Positions 20,163 to 30,203 are shown, counted from the first letter of the stretch. The stretch is 38,469 nt of DNA from Candidatus Nanopelagicales bacterium (GCA_016463095.1 JAEMSA010000013.1:1-38469); one strand, 5' to 3'. Translations and numbers: made by a program. Notes: generated by a model from the sequence alone, not told the origin.

Positions 20163-21310
20163 CAGGCTACCTCAGCCAATTTTCTACCCAAAGCTTTTTG
20201 ATAATTATCAACTAATTGTTGGCACACATAATCCCAAGTATTATTTTCAACAGATGCTCTAGCTTTCATTGAAATGTCTTGAATTAATTGTGGATCACTT
20301 AATAATTCTTTGAAAATATCCTTGAAAGCTAAATCATTAGCATTTTCATAAATAAAACCAGTTTCTTTGTTGGTTATTAATTCTTGAGTTGCCCCTTGAT
20401 TAGGGGCCAAAACACACAATCCTGCGGCTAATCCTTCTTGCGCTACTTGACAGAAAGTTTCATTTCGGCCTGGTGCAATCAACACATCAAGTGAGGCATA
20501 AGCCTGACTTAGTTGTGCACCCGTTAATCTGCCGGTAAAAATCGCATTAGGCATATCTTCTTGCAATTTGTATTTACTTGGTCCATCACCAATAACCACA
20601 ACTTGAATACGAGGGGAATCTGGAATAAATTTAAGATCTTCAATATTTTTTTCAGGTGCTAAGCGCCCTACGTAGCCCACAAAAATATCTGCTCTTTCAT
20701 TCCATTTTAAACGCAAACTTAAATCTCGGTGTTTAGGATTAAAGCTTTCTGTATCTACTCCTCTACCCCAGATTTGTAAATTTCTTACATTCAGATCATT
20801 AAGTTTTTCCATAGCCCATTTGGAGGGAACCAAGTTAATTGATGCCAAGTTATGAATGTGAGCTAACCAGAAATCAGTGAACTTACTTACAGATGAATAT
20901 CCATAGTATTTGGCAAAACCTGTTACATCAGTCTGGTAAACAGCAACTGTTGGGATATTGATTTCTTTGGCTGCTCTTAAGGCAATCTCGCCTAAAACAA
21001 ACGGTGAGGCAATATGCAATACATCGAATTGTTTACTGCTAAATATTTTTTCCAACCGACGTTTAGTGGTGATAGCCAGGTCATATTCATGAATGGAAGG
21101 AACGGAGACACCACAGATTCGAATGACTTCAATGTCTAGTGGTTCTTCACCTTTATTTTGACCTGCCGCAATTATGATTACTTCGTGGCCTAAAGATTTT
21201 AAATATTTGGCACTTCGTAGGACAGAGTTTGTTACCCCATTGACTCTGGGCAAAAATGACTCCGCCACTATTCCAATTATCACACCATAATTAAGTCGTC
21301 CTGAGGTCAA
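20162..21310 (-). CDS. GT4-type glycosyltransferase (MgtA/PimB-like mannosyltransferase)
   Basis: ESFLPRVNGVTNSVLRSAKYLKSLGHEVIIIA, WGRGVDTESFNP, YVGRLAPEKN, PGRNETFCQVAQEGLAAG. Confidence 0.88.
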   Translation of the reverse strand: MTSGRLNYGVIIGIVAESFLPRVNGVTNSVLRSAKYLKSLGHEVIIIAAGQNKGEEPLDIEVIRICGVSVPSIHEYDLAITTKRRLEKIFSSKQFDVLHIASPFVLGEIALRAAKEINIPTVAVYQTDVTGFAKYYGYSSVSKFTDFWLAHIHNLASINLVPSKWAMEKLNDLNVRNLQIWGRGVDTESFNPKHRDLSLRLKWNERADIFVGYVGRLAPEKNIEDLKFIPDSPRIQVVVIGDGPSKYKLQEDMPNAIFTGRLTGAQLSQAYASLDVLIAPGRNETFCQVAQEGLAAGLCVLAPNQGATQELITNKETGFIYENANDLAFKDIFKELLSDPQLIQDISMKARASVENNTWDYVCQQLVDNYQKALGRKLAEVA

Positions 21311-21414
21311 ATTTTGTCGATATTTAGGTTAAGTGTTCATTAACTAATCTTTAATATCAAGATTTAAGCGGGTTAGGCTATTCCCTTTTGCTAACAAGTT
21401 GAAAAGATTGTCCT

Positions 21415-22098
21415 ATGAGCGTTGCGTTCTTCGATTTAGATAACACCCTGGTCAAAGGGTCATCAATGTTTTATTTTGCCAAACACTTAGTAAAACAAGG
21501 GTTTTTCACTAAACGAGAATTAGCCAAATTTGCCACAGCTCAAGCAAGATTTATTCGCACCAGAACCGAAGACAAGCGAATCCAAGAGATCATCACAGAA
21601 AAAGCACTCAAATTAGTTGCTGGTAGAGAACAATCTGAATTGATTCAATTGTGTGATTCTTCCCTGGCTGACTCCCTCAATGAGGCCCTCTACCCAGAGG
21701 TCTTGGCTTCCCTGAGATGGCACCAGGAGCGTGGACAACAAACATGGATAGTCACCGCTAGCCCAATAGAGATTGCCAGTGGCATTGCCACTCGACTCAA
21801 CATGACCGGTGCACTGGGCACAATTTCTGAAATTGAGAACGGTAAATATACCGGAAAATTACTAAGTGGAGTGCTTCACGGAAAAAACAAATCAAAAGCG
21901 GTAATAAAGCTTTCTGATTCGATGGGCATCAATCTTGACCACGCCTATGCCTACAGTGATTCTTTAAATGATCTTCCACTCTTAAGTGCTGTGGGAACTC
22001 CAATTGTGGTCAATCCGAATAAAGAATTATTAAGAATTGCTAGAAAAAATGATTGGCAGGAAATCTCCACCAGCGCAACTGTTGCCAAGTCAGCTTAA
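21415..22098 (+). CDS. HAD-IB family hydrolase (SerB-like phosphatase)
   Basis: AFFDLDNTLVKGSS, TASPIEIASGIA, AYAYSDSLNDLPLLSAVG. Confidence 0.9.
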   Translation: MSVAFFDLDNTLVKGSSMFYFAKHLVKQGFFTKRELAKFATAQARFIRTRTEDKRIQEIITEKALKLVAGREQSELIQLCDSSLADSLNEALYPEVLASLRWHQERGQQTWIVTASPIEIASGIATRLNMTGALGTISEIENGKYTGKLLSGVLHGKNKSKAVIKLSDSMGINLDHAYAYSDSLNDLPLLSAVGTPIVVNPNKELLRIARKNDWQEISTSATVAKSA

Positions 22099-22101
22099 AT
22101 T

Positions 22102-22857
22102 GTGGATTCCATGGTCACCGAATACATAATTCTGGCCTTGCTTTCATTTGTCGCAGGTGGACTGACTCTTTTCACCGGTTTTGGTTTGAGCACCATTTTG
22201 CTTCCAGTTTTCATGATCTTTCTCCCAGCTACTATCGCAGTGCCCTCCACTGCGATAGTACATTTTTTGAATAATTTCTATAAACTATCTATTTATTTTA
22301 AAAAAATAGACATCAAGGTTTTGCTTAGGTTTGGTGTTCCAGCTTTATTGGCTGCCGTTGGAGGAGCACTTTTATTAAATAAGTTATCCAGTGATGAAAG
22401 AAGTTTAGAAATCCTGCTGGGAATACTAATAATTTCTATAGCCTTCTTAGAAATGCTGCCATTCGTGAAGAAACTAACCATTGACCTTAAGTGGGCTCCC
22501 GTGGGAGGGGTTATCTCAGGATTTTTTGGTGGACTAAGTGGACATCAAGGATTATTCAGATCTGCATTTTTACTGAAAAGTGGATTGAATAAGACCAGTT
22601 TTATTGCAACAGGTGTTGGTATAGCGGTACTAGTTGATATCACCAGATTAAGTGTTTATGGATCAACATTATTTACTACCTCAATTATCTCAACCCAAAA
22701 TTTCTGGTTACCAGTAATAATTTCTACTGCCTCAGCACTTTTTGGGGTTTCTCTGGCAACTGATTTGGTGAAGAAAATGACCATAGATTTGATTCGAAAT
22801 ATGGTTTATGTATTTATTTTCGTAACTGGAGTGCTACTAATTTTGGGAAAGATTTAG
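22102..22857 (+). CDS. Sulfite exporter TauE/SafE family membrane protein
   Basis: GGLTLFTGFGLSTILLPVFMIFLPATIAVPSTAIVHFLNNFYK; VISGFFGGLSGHQGLFRSAFLL repeat; GTG start. Confidence 0.8.
   Translation: MDSMVTEYIILALLSFVAGGLTLFTGFGLSTILLPVFMIFLPATIAVPSTAIVHFLNNFYKLSIYFKKIDIKVLLRFGVPALLAAVGGALLLNKLSSDERSLEILLGILIISIAFLEMLPFVKKLTIDLKWAPVGGVISGFFGGLSGHQGLFRSAFLLKSGLNKTSFIATGVGIAVLVDITRLSVYGSTLFTTSIISTQNFWLPVIISTASALFGVSLATDLVKKMTIDLIRNMVYVFIFVTGVLLILGKI
22230..22260 (+). terminator. Terminator-like hairpin inside the TauE-family CDS (TACTATCGCAGTG-CCCTC-CACTGCGATAGTA then CATTTTTT)
   Basis: Perfect 13-bp stem, 5-nt loop, T6 beginning 2 nt after the stem; intragenic. Confidence 0.6.
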
Positions 22858-23381
22858 TTTTCATATCCTTGAGGCATATTTTTATCATGCTCTGCAGGAA
22901 CTGAAAGTTTTAAAATATCTTCTTTCCGATCTGGAAAATCTTTTATTAAATCAGAGTAGTAGCCACCTTCAAATATGTCACCGCTAAAACCAGGAGACAT
23001 AGTGCAACCAAATAATCCCCACTCCCCACCTTTAACAATTTCTCCTGCTTGCCAAACATCTGCCGGAACGGTGAATTGAATCAATTCACCGTTGGTGAAA
23101 TCTGAACCAAGAATTACTTCTTTACTGGTTTTATCTGGGTAAAGTAAAACTAATCTGATGGGATCTCCGGCATAGAAATGCCACACTTCCTCATATTTCA
23201 ATCGATGAAATAACGAACAACTTCTAGGTTCATCTGCATAAAGTGCGATGATGGCGCTACCGTCAGCTGTTCCATCTGCTCTGCTTGTTTTTGATCTGTA
23301 AGTCTTAACAAAATATGTGCTTTCCACAGGCAAAGTTGTCATTTGAAAATGCTCAATGACTTGCTTGGTGGTTGGTCTCAA
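22854..23381 (-). CDS. Cupin (DUF985-like) protein
   Basis: SLFHRLKYEEVWHFYAGDPIRLVLL...PADVWQAGEIVKGGEWGLFGCTMSPGFSGDIFEGG. Confidence 0.85.
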   Translation of the reverse strand: MRPTTKQVIEHFQMTTLPVESTYFVKTYRSKTSRADGTADGSAIIALYADEPRSCSLFHRLKYEEVWHFYAGDPIRLVLLYPDKTSKEVILGSDFTNGELIQFTVPADVWQAGEIVKGGEWGLFGCTMSPGFSGDIFEGGYYSDLIKDFPDRKEDILKLSVPAEHDKNMPQGYEN

Positions 23382-24283
23382 TTTAGTAATCCATCCACAA
23401 AATCCTCCGCATTAAATTCAATCAGATCATCAATTGATTCGCCTACCCCAACAAATTTCACAGGCACATCCAATTCTCTTTGCACCGCGATTACTATTCC
23501 ACCTTTTGCTGAACCATCTAATTTAGTTAAAACAATTCCTGTTACCTCAACTGCTTGGGTGAAAACCCGGGCTTGAATCAAACCATTTTGACCGGTGGTG
23601 GCATCAATTACTAACAGGGTTTCAGTGACCGTGGCATGCTTTTCAATTACTCTTTTTATTTTGCCCAGTTCATCCATCAAACCTGATTTGGTGTGCAATC
23701 TGCCTGCGGTATCAATTAACACAACTTTTGCACCTACTGCTAATCCTTCTTGGACCGCATTGAAAGCCACCGTTGAAGGTTCAGAGTTTTCTGGTCCTGT
23801 AACAACTGGAACGTTGCTTCTTTGGCCCCAAGTTTGTAATTGCTGACTTGCTGCTGCTCTAAAAGTGTCAGCAGCACCTAGCACACATTTGTTGCCTGCT
23901 TGAGTTAACTTGTGGGCCAGTTTACCTATCGTGGTGGTTTTCCCAGTGCCATTAATTCCCACCATAATTATTACTGAGGGTGTGGCTGAAATATTTAAAC
24001 TTCGATCACTAACACTAAGTGAACTAAGTAATTGATTTCTCAAAACTGCTTTACCTTGTTCAGCACTATGAGCTGATTTTAAAGTGGGATTATTTTTTAA
24101 CTCTTCTATTATTTGCTGAGTGGTTTTAATTCCAATATCAGCCATAATTAAGGTATCTTCAATTTCCTGCCACGCTTGTTCATCAAGTGTGGAACGAGTG
24201 AAGATATTTAGCAGTTGGGAACCAAAAGTTGAACTAGTTTTTAAAGGTATTTCACCTTTATTTTTTCTGCTAAAAATACCCAT
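23378..24283 (-). CDS. ftsY: SRP receptor FtsY, short N-terminus
   Basis: MVGINGTGKTTTIGKLA, GAADTFRAAASQQL, DTAGRLHTKSGLMDEL, TKLDGSAKGG. Confidence 0.95.
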   Translation of the reverse strand: MGIFSRKNKGEIPLKTSSTFGSQLLNIFTRSTLDEQAWQEIEDTLIMADIGIKTTQQIIEELKNNPTLKSAHSAEQGKAVLRNQLLSSLSVSDRSLNISATPSVIIMVGINGTGKTTTIGKLAHKLTQAGNKCVLGAADTFRAAASQQLQTWGQRSNVPVVTGPENSEPSTVAFNAVQEGLAVGAKVVLIDTAGRLHTKSGLMDELGKIKRVIEKHATVTETLLVIDATTGQNGLIQARVFTQAVEVTGIVLTKLDGSAKGGIVIAVQRELDVPVKFVGVGESIDDLIEFNAEDFVDGLLN

Positions 24284-24291
24284 GACCAGAT

Positions 24292-27200
24292 TTAAGCTGG
24301 TTGATTTTCTCGAACTTCACGAATTCTTTGACTTACCACTGTTGAGATGCCATCCCCACGCATTGAAACCCCATATAAAGAATCACAAATTTCCATGGTT
24401 TTCTTTTGATGCGTCACCACAATTAACTGGGAATTGACTCTTAGTTCTTCATAAAGTTCCAATAAGCGACTCAAGTTAGTATCATCAAGTGCTGCTTCAA
24501 CCTCATCCAAGATGTAGAACGGTGATGGTCTGGCTTTAAACAAAGCCACCAAGAAAGCCACCGCGGTTAAAGATTGTTCCCCACCAGAAAGAAGTGACAA
24601 ACGCAAATATCTTTTACCTTGGGGTTTTACTTCGATGTCAATACCGGTGGTGAGCATATTTTCAGGATCAGTTAAAACTAGGCGACCCTCTCCCCCTGGA
24701 AAAAGTCTTGGCAACACTGTTTCGAATTCTCGACAAACATCTTTATATGCTTCGTTAAATACTTGTTGCACTCTTTGTTCTACTTCAGCAATAACTTCTA
24801 ACAAGTCTTTACGAGTCTTTTTAACATCTTCTAGTTGTTCGGTTAAGAATTGGTTTCTTTCTTCCAAAGCGCTGAATTCTTCTAATGCCAGTGGATTAAC
24901 TCTTCCCAGCAACGCTAATTTCTTTTCAGCATCAAGGGCCCGTTTTTCTTGTTTCTCACGTGAATATGCTTCTGGTTCTTTAGCAGCTGGAAGTGGCATA
25001 TCAGGATCAGCATCTTCATCGATATGAACTATTTGGGGCACAAGTTGATCAGGTCCATATTCCTTCAACAATGAATCTGCTTCGATACCGTAATCTTCTA
25101 AGCCTTTAAGTTCTATTTGTTCAATTCTTAATCTTTGTTCCATCCGAGCAACTTCATCGCGATGAACAGTGTCAACCAGTCTCTCTAATTCAGATCCTAA
25201 ATCTCTAATGGCATGTCTTACTTTTTGAACTTCTTGTTCCATTGCTTGTTGCTGCTTAGTTGATTCGTCTCTTTCATGTTCAGCCGTAATTAGCGAATTT
25301 TCCAAATAAGACATGGCTGTTTCCACACCTTGGAAAACAGCATTTGCAATGTGGGCTTCTCGTCTTCTTTGTTCACGTCGTTGCATTGCTTTGGAACGGG
25401 CAACTCTTTCACTGTTGGCAGTGCTCTCAAGTTGATCTGCTCTTTGTACAACTGCTGCCAATCTTTCTTCAGCAGTTCTCATTGTTAGGCGTGCTTCAAC
25501 TTCTGTTGCTCTTGTTGTAACCAGTAAATTACTTAATCTTTCTAATTCATTGGAATCAATTTCAACTATTTCTTCAGGTTCAGTTCCCGATTCTGCTAAA
25601 CGGTTTTCGATTTCACGTAAAACTCGTTCATCATCAGCACGTGCTGTGTGCGAGGCGCGAAGTAAACTATCTAATCTTTCTGCCTCAGCTTGTGAAGATC
25701 TGTTTTGTTCACCTAATGCTGCCAGTTTTTCAGCAATGGCTGCAAGTTCAGCATCTGATTCATAAAGTAGAGCAAGAGCAGCTTCAACTTTTTCAGAAGC
25801 TTTTCTTTGTACATCTTTTGCATTTTGTAATTCAAAGCGAAGTTGGTCAGCTAAAGCACTTGCTTGATCTCGGTCAGTTTCTGCTTTTTCAACATTTGCT
25901 ATAGCTTCAATACGTGAACGTGTATTGACCGTTCCACCGATTACATAATAAGAAGTTACTTTGTCACCATCTCTGGTAACGGCAGTTAGTCTTGGTTGCA
26001 ATCTTACTGCTTCTTGTGCATCTGCCAAAGTTTCAACAATTACTACATCTTTTAATAATTTCTTTAATGCATTTTGTAACTCATAGGGTGCGTTAACTAA
26101 TTCAATTGCATTTCTGGAAAATGGTGGAGCAGCTGGTGCATTATTTTGTTCATAGAGTGCATCTGCCAATAACACAGCTGCTCTACCAGTTTTATTATTC
26201 TTAAGTTTGTTAATAGATCTAATGGCATCATTTACAGATTTTGCAGCAATTGCATTTGCAGCATCGCCCAAGGCAACAGCTACTGCTGATTCCCAACCGT
26301 TTTCAATTCTTAATAATGTGGCAAGGGATCCAATTAAAGAATCATCACCAGAATTTAATAATGAATCACCACCATCGACTTCTTCTAATAACATTTGCTG
26401 CAAAGCTTCAGCTCTAGCAGTAAAAGCAGCTTTTGACTTAGCGGTTTCTTGAGATTTAAATTCTAATTCGGCAACTTTTTCATCAGCTGCTGTTAATTCT
26501 TTTGATGATTGTTCAAATTGAGTATCTAATCCTTTTTCCACACCATCTAGTCCTGCGATTTGAGATTCAAGAGCTAAAAATGCAGTTCTAGCTTTCTCAG
26601 CACGTTCACGTGCTTCTCTTACTTCAACTTCTAATCTGGTTGCTTCACTTGATCTTGCTTCAATTCTTGATTTTGCGGCATTTACTTGACCAGTTAATCT
26701 AGCAAATTCTTCACGCTTATCTGCCGCAGATTTAACTGCGTTTGTGTGACGTGCTTGTTCGGTTTGAAACAATTGTTCTGTGGCAGTTCTTTCGCCAATT
26801 GCTTTGCTAAGAAAACTTGTTGCATTCTCAACATCTTTTTGTAATTCATAAGAGTTTTCTCTGGTTGCTTTGGCTTCTTTGTCTAATGCTTCAGGATCTG
26901 CACCAGTTGTTTGTTCTTGAATTTCTTCTTCCACAAGTTTGGCTCGTTCCAATGCAAGAGATCTGGTACCAAAGAAACGTTCACGCAAAGACGCAAGTTT
27001 GAACCAGGTTTGTTGTGCAGTTTGCACCCTGGGAGTTGCTTCTAGTAATAATCTTTCAAGTTCAGATTCACGAAGTTTCTTTTCATTCATTTGTGTTTCA
27101 ACTTGAGTTTGCTTCTCACGCAAAATAGTTTCGTCAGCAACTTCTCTCATCATGTTGACGCGCATCTGTGTTAAATCGTCAGCCAAAATACGTAATTTTG

Positions 27201-27873
27201 AATCTCTTAGCTCAGCTTGAATGGTTTGTGCTTTCCTAGCAACATCTGCTTGTCTAGCTAAAGGTTTTAATTGTCTTCTAATTTCAGTAGTTAAGTCTTG
27301 TAAGCGCAGCATGTTGGCTTGAGTGGCATCAAGTTTTCTTTCTGCTTTTTCTTTTCTTCTTCTATGTTTTAAAACACCTGCTGCTTCTTCAATAAAACCT
27401 CTACGATCCTCAGGTGTGGCACTTAAAACAGCTGCAACTTTTCCTTGACCAACAATGACGTGCATTTCTCTACCAATACCAGAATCAGAGAGCAGTTCTT
27501 GTACATCAAGTAATCGTGAAGAGTTGCCATTTATCGCATACTCTGAACCACCATTTCTAAATAAAGTTCTAGAAATTGTTACTTCCGCATAATCAATTGG
27601 TAAAGCACCATCGGTGTTATCAATTGTTAACACAACTTCTGCTCTACCTAAAGGAGCTCTGCCCGCAGAACCTTTGAAGATCACGTCATCCATTACGCCT
27701 CCGCGTAATGCTTTGGCGCCTTGTTCACCCATTACCCAAGCAATGGCATCAACCACATTTGATTTACCGGAACCATTTGGTCCTACTACTGCAGTAATAC
27801 CTTGTTCAAAATCTAAAGTTGTGGCAGAAGCAAAAGATTTAAATCCACGGATAGTCAGACTTTTTAAATACAA
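24292..27873 (-). CDS. smc: Chromosome segregation protein SMC
   Basis: GFKSFASATTLDF, VGPNGSGKSNVVDAIAWVMGEQGAK, coiled coils, LSLLSGGEQSLTAVAFLVALFKARPSPFYILDEVEAALDD. Confidence 0.97.
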   Translation of the reverse strand: MYLKSLTIRGFKSFASATTLDFEQGITAVVGPNGSGKSNVVDAIAWVMGEQGAKALRGGVMDDVIFKGSAGRAPLGRAEVVLTIDNTDGALPIDYAEVTISRTLFRNGGSEYAINGNSSRLLDVQELLSDSGIGREMHVIVGQGKVAAVLSATPEDRRGFIEEAAGVLKHRRRKEKAERKLDATQANMLRLQDLTTEIRRQLKPLARQADVARKAQTIQAELRDSKLRILADDLTQMRVNMMREVADETILREKQTQVETQMNEKKLRESELERLLLEATPRVQTAQQTWFKLASLRERFFGTRSLALERAKLVEEEIQEQTTGADPEALDKEAKATRENSYELQKDVENATSFLSKAIGERTATEQLFQTEQARHTNAVKSAADKREEFARLTGQVNAAKSRIEARSSEATRLEVEVREARERAEKARTAFLALESQIAGLDGVEKGLDTQFEQSSKELTAADEKVAELEFKSQETAKSKAAFTARAEALQQMLLEEVDGGDSLLNSGDDSLIGSLATLLRIENGWESAVAVALGDAANAIAAKSVNDAIRSINKLKNNKTGRAAVLLADALYEQNNAPAAPPFSRNAIELVNAPYELQNALKKLLKDVVIVETLADAQEAVRLQPRLTAVTRDGDKVTSYYVIGGTVNTRSRIEAIANVEKAETDRDQASALADQLRFELQNAKDVQRKASEKVEAALALLYESDAELAAIAEKLAALGEQNRSSQAEAERLDSLLRASHTARADDERVLREIENRLAESGTEPEEIVEIDSNELERLSNLLVTTRATEVEARLTMRTAEERLAAVVQRADQLESTANSERVARSKAMQRREQRRREAHIANAVFQGVETAMSYLENSLITAEHERDESTKQQQAMEQEVQKVRHAIRDLGSELERLVDTVHRDEVARMEQRLRIEQIELKGLEDYGIEADSLLKEYGPDQLVPQIVHIDEDADPDMPLPAAKEPEAYSREKQEKRALDAEKKLALLGRVNPLALEEFSALEERNQFLTEQLEDVKKTRKDLLEVIAEVEQRVQQVFNEAYKDVCREFETVLPRLFPGGEGRLVLTDPENMLTTGIDIEVKPQGKRYLRLSLLSGGEQSLTAVAFLVALFKARPSPFYILDEVEAALDDTNLSRLLELYEELRVNSQLIVVTHQKKTMEICDSLYGVSMRGDGISTVVSQRIREVRENQPA

Positions 27874-27916
27874 GATCTGCCTCCGGATTTAGTGGGTTGG
27901 TCTTAACCCTCTAACT

Positions 27917-28789
27917 CTATCTATGAGGGCTAAAGCGAGGTTGGCAACTTGGACAGATTGTGGAACTTCTGTTGTTAGAAAAGGCTTCCCGGACCATTTC
28001 CAAATCACACCTGTAACACCTTTCACCTTCTCGCCCATATGCCTTTAAATCGTTTTCAAAGTAACCGCTTTCACCATTGACGTCAATGTAGAGATCATCA
28101 AAGGAGGTTCCACCTTTTGCTAAAGCTTTAGCCATCACTTCTTTAGCACTTAACAAAATTTCTTTAATTTTTTTCTCACTTAAATCTTCACAAACATTTG
28201 CCCAATGTGTTTTTGCCATCCATAACGCTTCATCGGCATAAATATTTCCTACTCCTGCCACTATTTCTTGATTCAAAAGAGCCTGTTTAATGATTGTTTT
28301 TCTTCTTTTTATGTTCGCAATAGTTTTATCCAAATCAAATGTTTCTTCAAATAAATCAGGTGAAATATGAATGACTGATTGTGGTACTAGTCGTTTATCA
28401 GGAGCTGCGACTAGTTCTTCAAGATTTATCCAACCAAAGGTTCTTTGATCAACAAAATGCAGACTTCTTTTATTATCAGCAAAATCAAATGTTACCCGTG
28501 CATGAGTGGAAGGTTTTTCGTCTTTTTTTACCATCAGCATTTGACCACTCATGCCCAGATGCGCACTTATTGCTTGGGAGGAGTTCTTTAAAGTCATCCA
28601 CAGAAATTTGCCTCGACGTTCAACTGAATTAATGGTAAACCCGCAAACTGTTCTTTCAAAAGTTTTGGTGCTAAATTCAAAGTTTCTTAAAGCTCGATTA
28701 TTTCTAACTTTAACTTTTTCAACTTTTCTGTTCTTAACATGTTGAGCTAAACCTTTTCTGACTACTTCAACTTCCGGTAATTCAGGCAT
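27917..28789 (-). CDS. mutM: Formamidopyrimidine-DNA glycosylase
   Basis: MPELPEVEVVRKGL; C-terminal zinc finger CYRCDLEMV...STICPSCQ. Confidence 0.96.
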   Translation of the reverse strand: MPELPEVEVVRKGLAQHVKNRKVEKVKVRNNRALRNFEFSTKTFERTVCGFTINSVERRGKFLWMTLKNSSQAISAHLGMSGQMLMVKKDEKPSTHARVTFDFADNKRSLHFVDQRTFGWINLEELVAAPDKRLVPQSVIHISPDLFEETFDLDKTIANIKRRKTIIKQALLNQEIVAGVGNIYADEALWMAKTHWANVCEDLSEKKIKEILLSAKEVMAKALAKGGTSFDDLYIDVNGESGYFENDLKAYGREGERCYRCDLEMVREAFSNNRSSTICPSCQPRFSPHR

Positions 28790-29467
28790 TTATGGTCTTA
28801 AGTTATTTATTTCAGTGTAAGCAGACGCTGCAGCGTGCTGTTCTGCTTCTTTTTTGCTCTTACCTTCACCGTTACCAAAAAATTCTTCACCAACTCTAAC
28901 TTTTGCCATAAATCTCTTGTCATGATCTGGACCTGATTGTTCAATCACATATTCAATTGCACCTATTGATTTGGAATGAACTAATTCAGCCAAACTTGTT
29001 TTCCAATCAAGTCCAGCACCTAGTTCAGCACTTGCGGCCAAAATAGGAGCAAATAGTTGCAAAATAACTTCACCAGATTTTGTTATGCCGTGCTCAACAT
29101 AAATTGCACCTAATAATGCTTCAACAGCGTCAGCTAAAATACTTGATTTATCTCGACCTCCGGTAGTTTCCTCACCCTTACCAAGTAAAAGAAATTCACC
29201 TAAACCTATAGTTCTTGCCACATCAGCTAAAGCTTTAGCGTTAACAACAGCAGCCCTTAATTTAGCTAATTGTCCTTCTTGTGCATCAGGATTTTTTCTA
29301 TAAAGTTCATCAGTAATAACAATTCCTAAAACAGAATCGCCTAAAAATTCAAGTCTTTCGTTAGTGGGAATGCCACCATGTTCATAAGAGTATGAACGAT
29401 GAGTAATGGCTTGTTTTAAAATTTCTTCCGAAAGTTCAACGCCTAAGCGCGCTACTAGTTCGCGCAT
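28790..29467 (-). CDS. rnc: Ribonuclease III
   Basis: ITHRSYSYEHGGIPTNERLEFLGDSVLGIV; C-terminal dsRBD. Confidence 0.96.
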   Translation of the reverse strand: MRELVARLGVELSEEILKQAITHRSYSYEHGGIPTNERLEFLGDSVLGIVITDELYRKNPDAQEGQLAKLRAAVVNAKALADVARTIGLGEFLLLGKGEETTGGRDKSSILADAVEALLGAIYVEHGITKSGEVILQLFAPILAASAELGAGLDWKTSLAELVHSKSIGAIEYVIEQSGPDHDKRFMAKVRVGEEFFGNGEGKSKKEAEQHAAASAYTEINNLRP

Positions 29468-29480
29468 ATTACTTTCTTAT

Positions 29481-29654
29481 TTACGGATTAGTAACTTGAC
29501 GTTTTGCGTATGTACCGCATGTTGGACATGCAGTGTGTGGAAGTTTTTCGGAACGACAACTATCACAAGTTACTAAAGTTGGAGCTGTTGCTTTCCATTG
29601 TGCGCGACGATTTCGTGTGTTTGAACGCGACATCTTTCGTTTTGGTACTGGCAC
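29481..29654 (-). CDS. rpmF: 50S ribosomal protein L32 (zinc-ribbon form); absent from ORF track (57 aa)
   Basis: Manual translation from GTG 29654: [57 protein letters not shown] stop. Confidence 0.95.
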   Translation of the reverse strand: MPVPKRKMSRSNTRNRRAQWKATAPTLVTCDSCRSEKLPHTACPTCGTYAKRQVTNP

Positions 29655-29660
29655 TTTTCT

Positions 29661-30203
29661 CTACTTCTCTTCCTTTAATTGCGATAGCTTTGACCATCGC
29701 AGATCTAATATTTCGTGCTTATGTTCAGGATCCTCTTCAAGACGAATTCCACACTGGGCACAAAGTCCAAGACAATCATCATTGCAAAGAGGTCGGATTG
29801 GTAGTTCAAGCACCACCGCATCTATGAGGGCGGGCTCAAGATCTATCAAATCTCCTTGCATCTTTCTAATCTCATCTGCTTCTTCATCACTAGTTATTTC
29901 TTTATCTTCATAGACATATAAATCTGTAACTTGGGCATCAATCTCATACTTAACTGGATCTAAGCAGCGAGAACATTCTGCTAAGACTTCTAAAAATACT
30001 TCGCCAGTTACTAGCACTCCATCAACCACTGCTTCAAGTAATAGTTCTAGGTCAACTTCGCTTTCGGCGGGAACAATCACTGGTCCATTACTTAATGGGT
30101 TAGGCAATTTAATGGTGATGTCAATCTTTTTTGATTCACCAGCTCTACGAGGTAATTCATGGACGTCAAGCACTAATGGGTCACGAGCATCAAGTTTTCT
30201 CAT
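29661..30203 (-). CDS. DUF177 / YceD-family protein
   Basis: DLEPALIDAVVLELPIRPLCNDDCLGLCAQCG; position upstream of rpmF. Confidence 0.92.
   Translation of the reverse strand: MRKLDARDPLVLDVHELPRRAGESKKIDITIKLPNPLSNGPVIVPAESEVDLELLLEAVVDGVLVTGEVFLEVLAECSRCLDPVKYEIDAQVTDLYVYEDKEITSDEEADEIRKMQGDLIDLEPALIDAVVLELPIRPLCNDDCLGLCAQCGIRLEEDPEHKHEILDLRWSKLSQLKEEK

Noticed and set aside
24635-27002. Several + ORFs inside smc (e.g. 24635-25027, 25550-25904, 26207-26452)
   Set aside because: Ser/Ala- or Leu/Gln-rich antisense translations of coiled-coil codons, typical shadow ORFs
29504-29913. +strand ORFs of 107 and 126 aa over rpmF/DUF177
   Set aside because: Antisense to clearly recognisable rpmF and DUF177; no family resemblance
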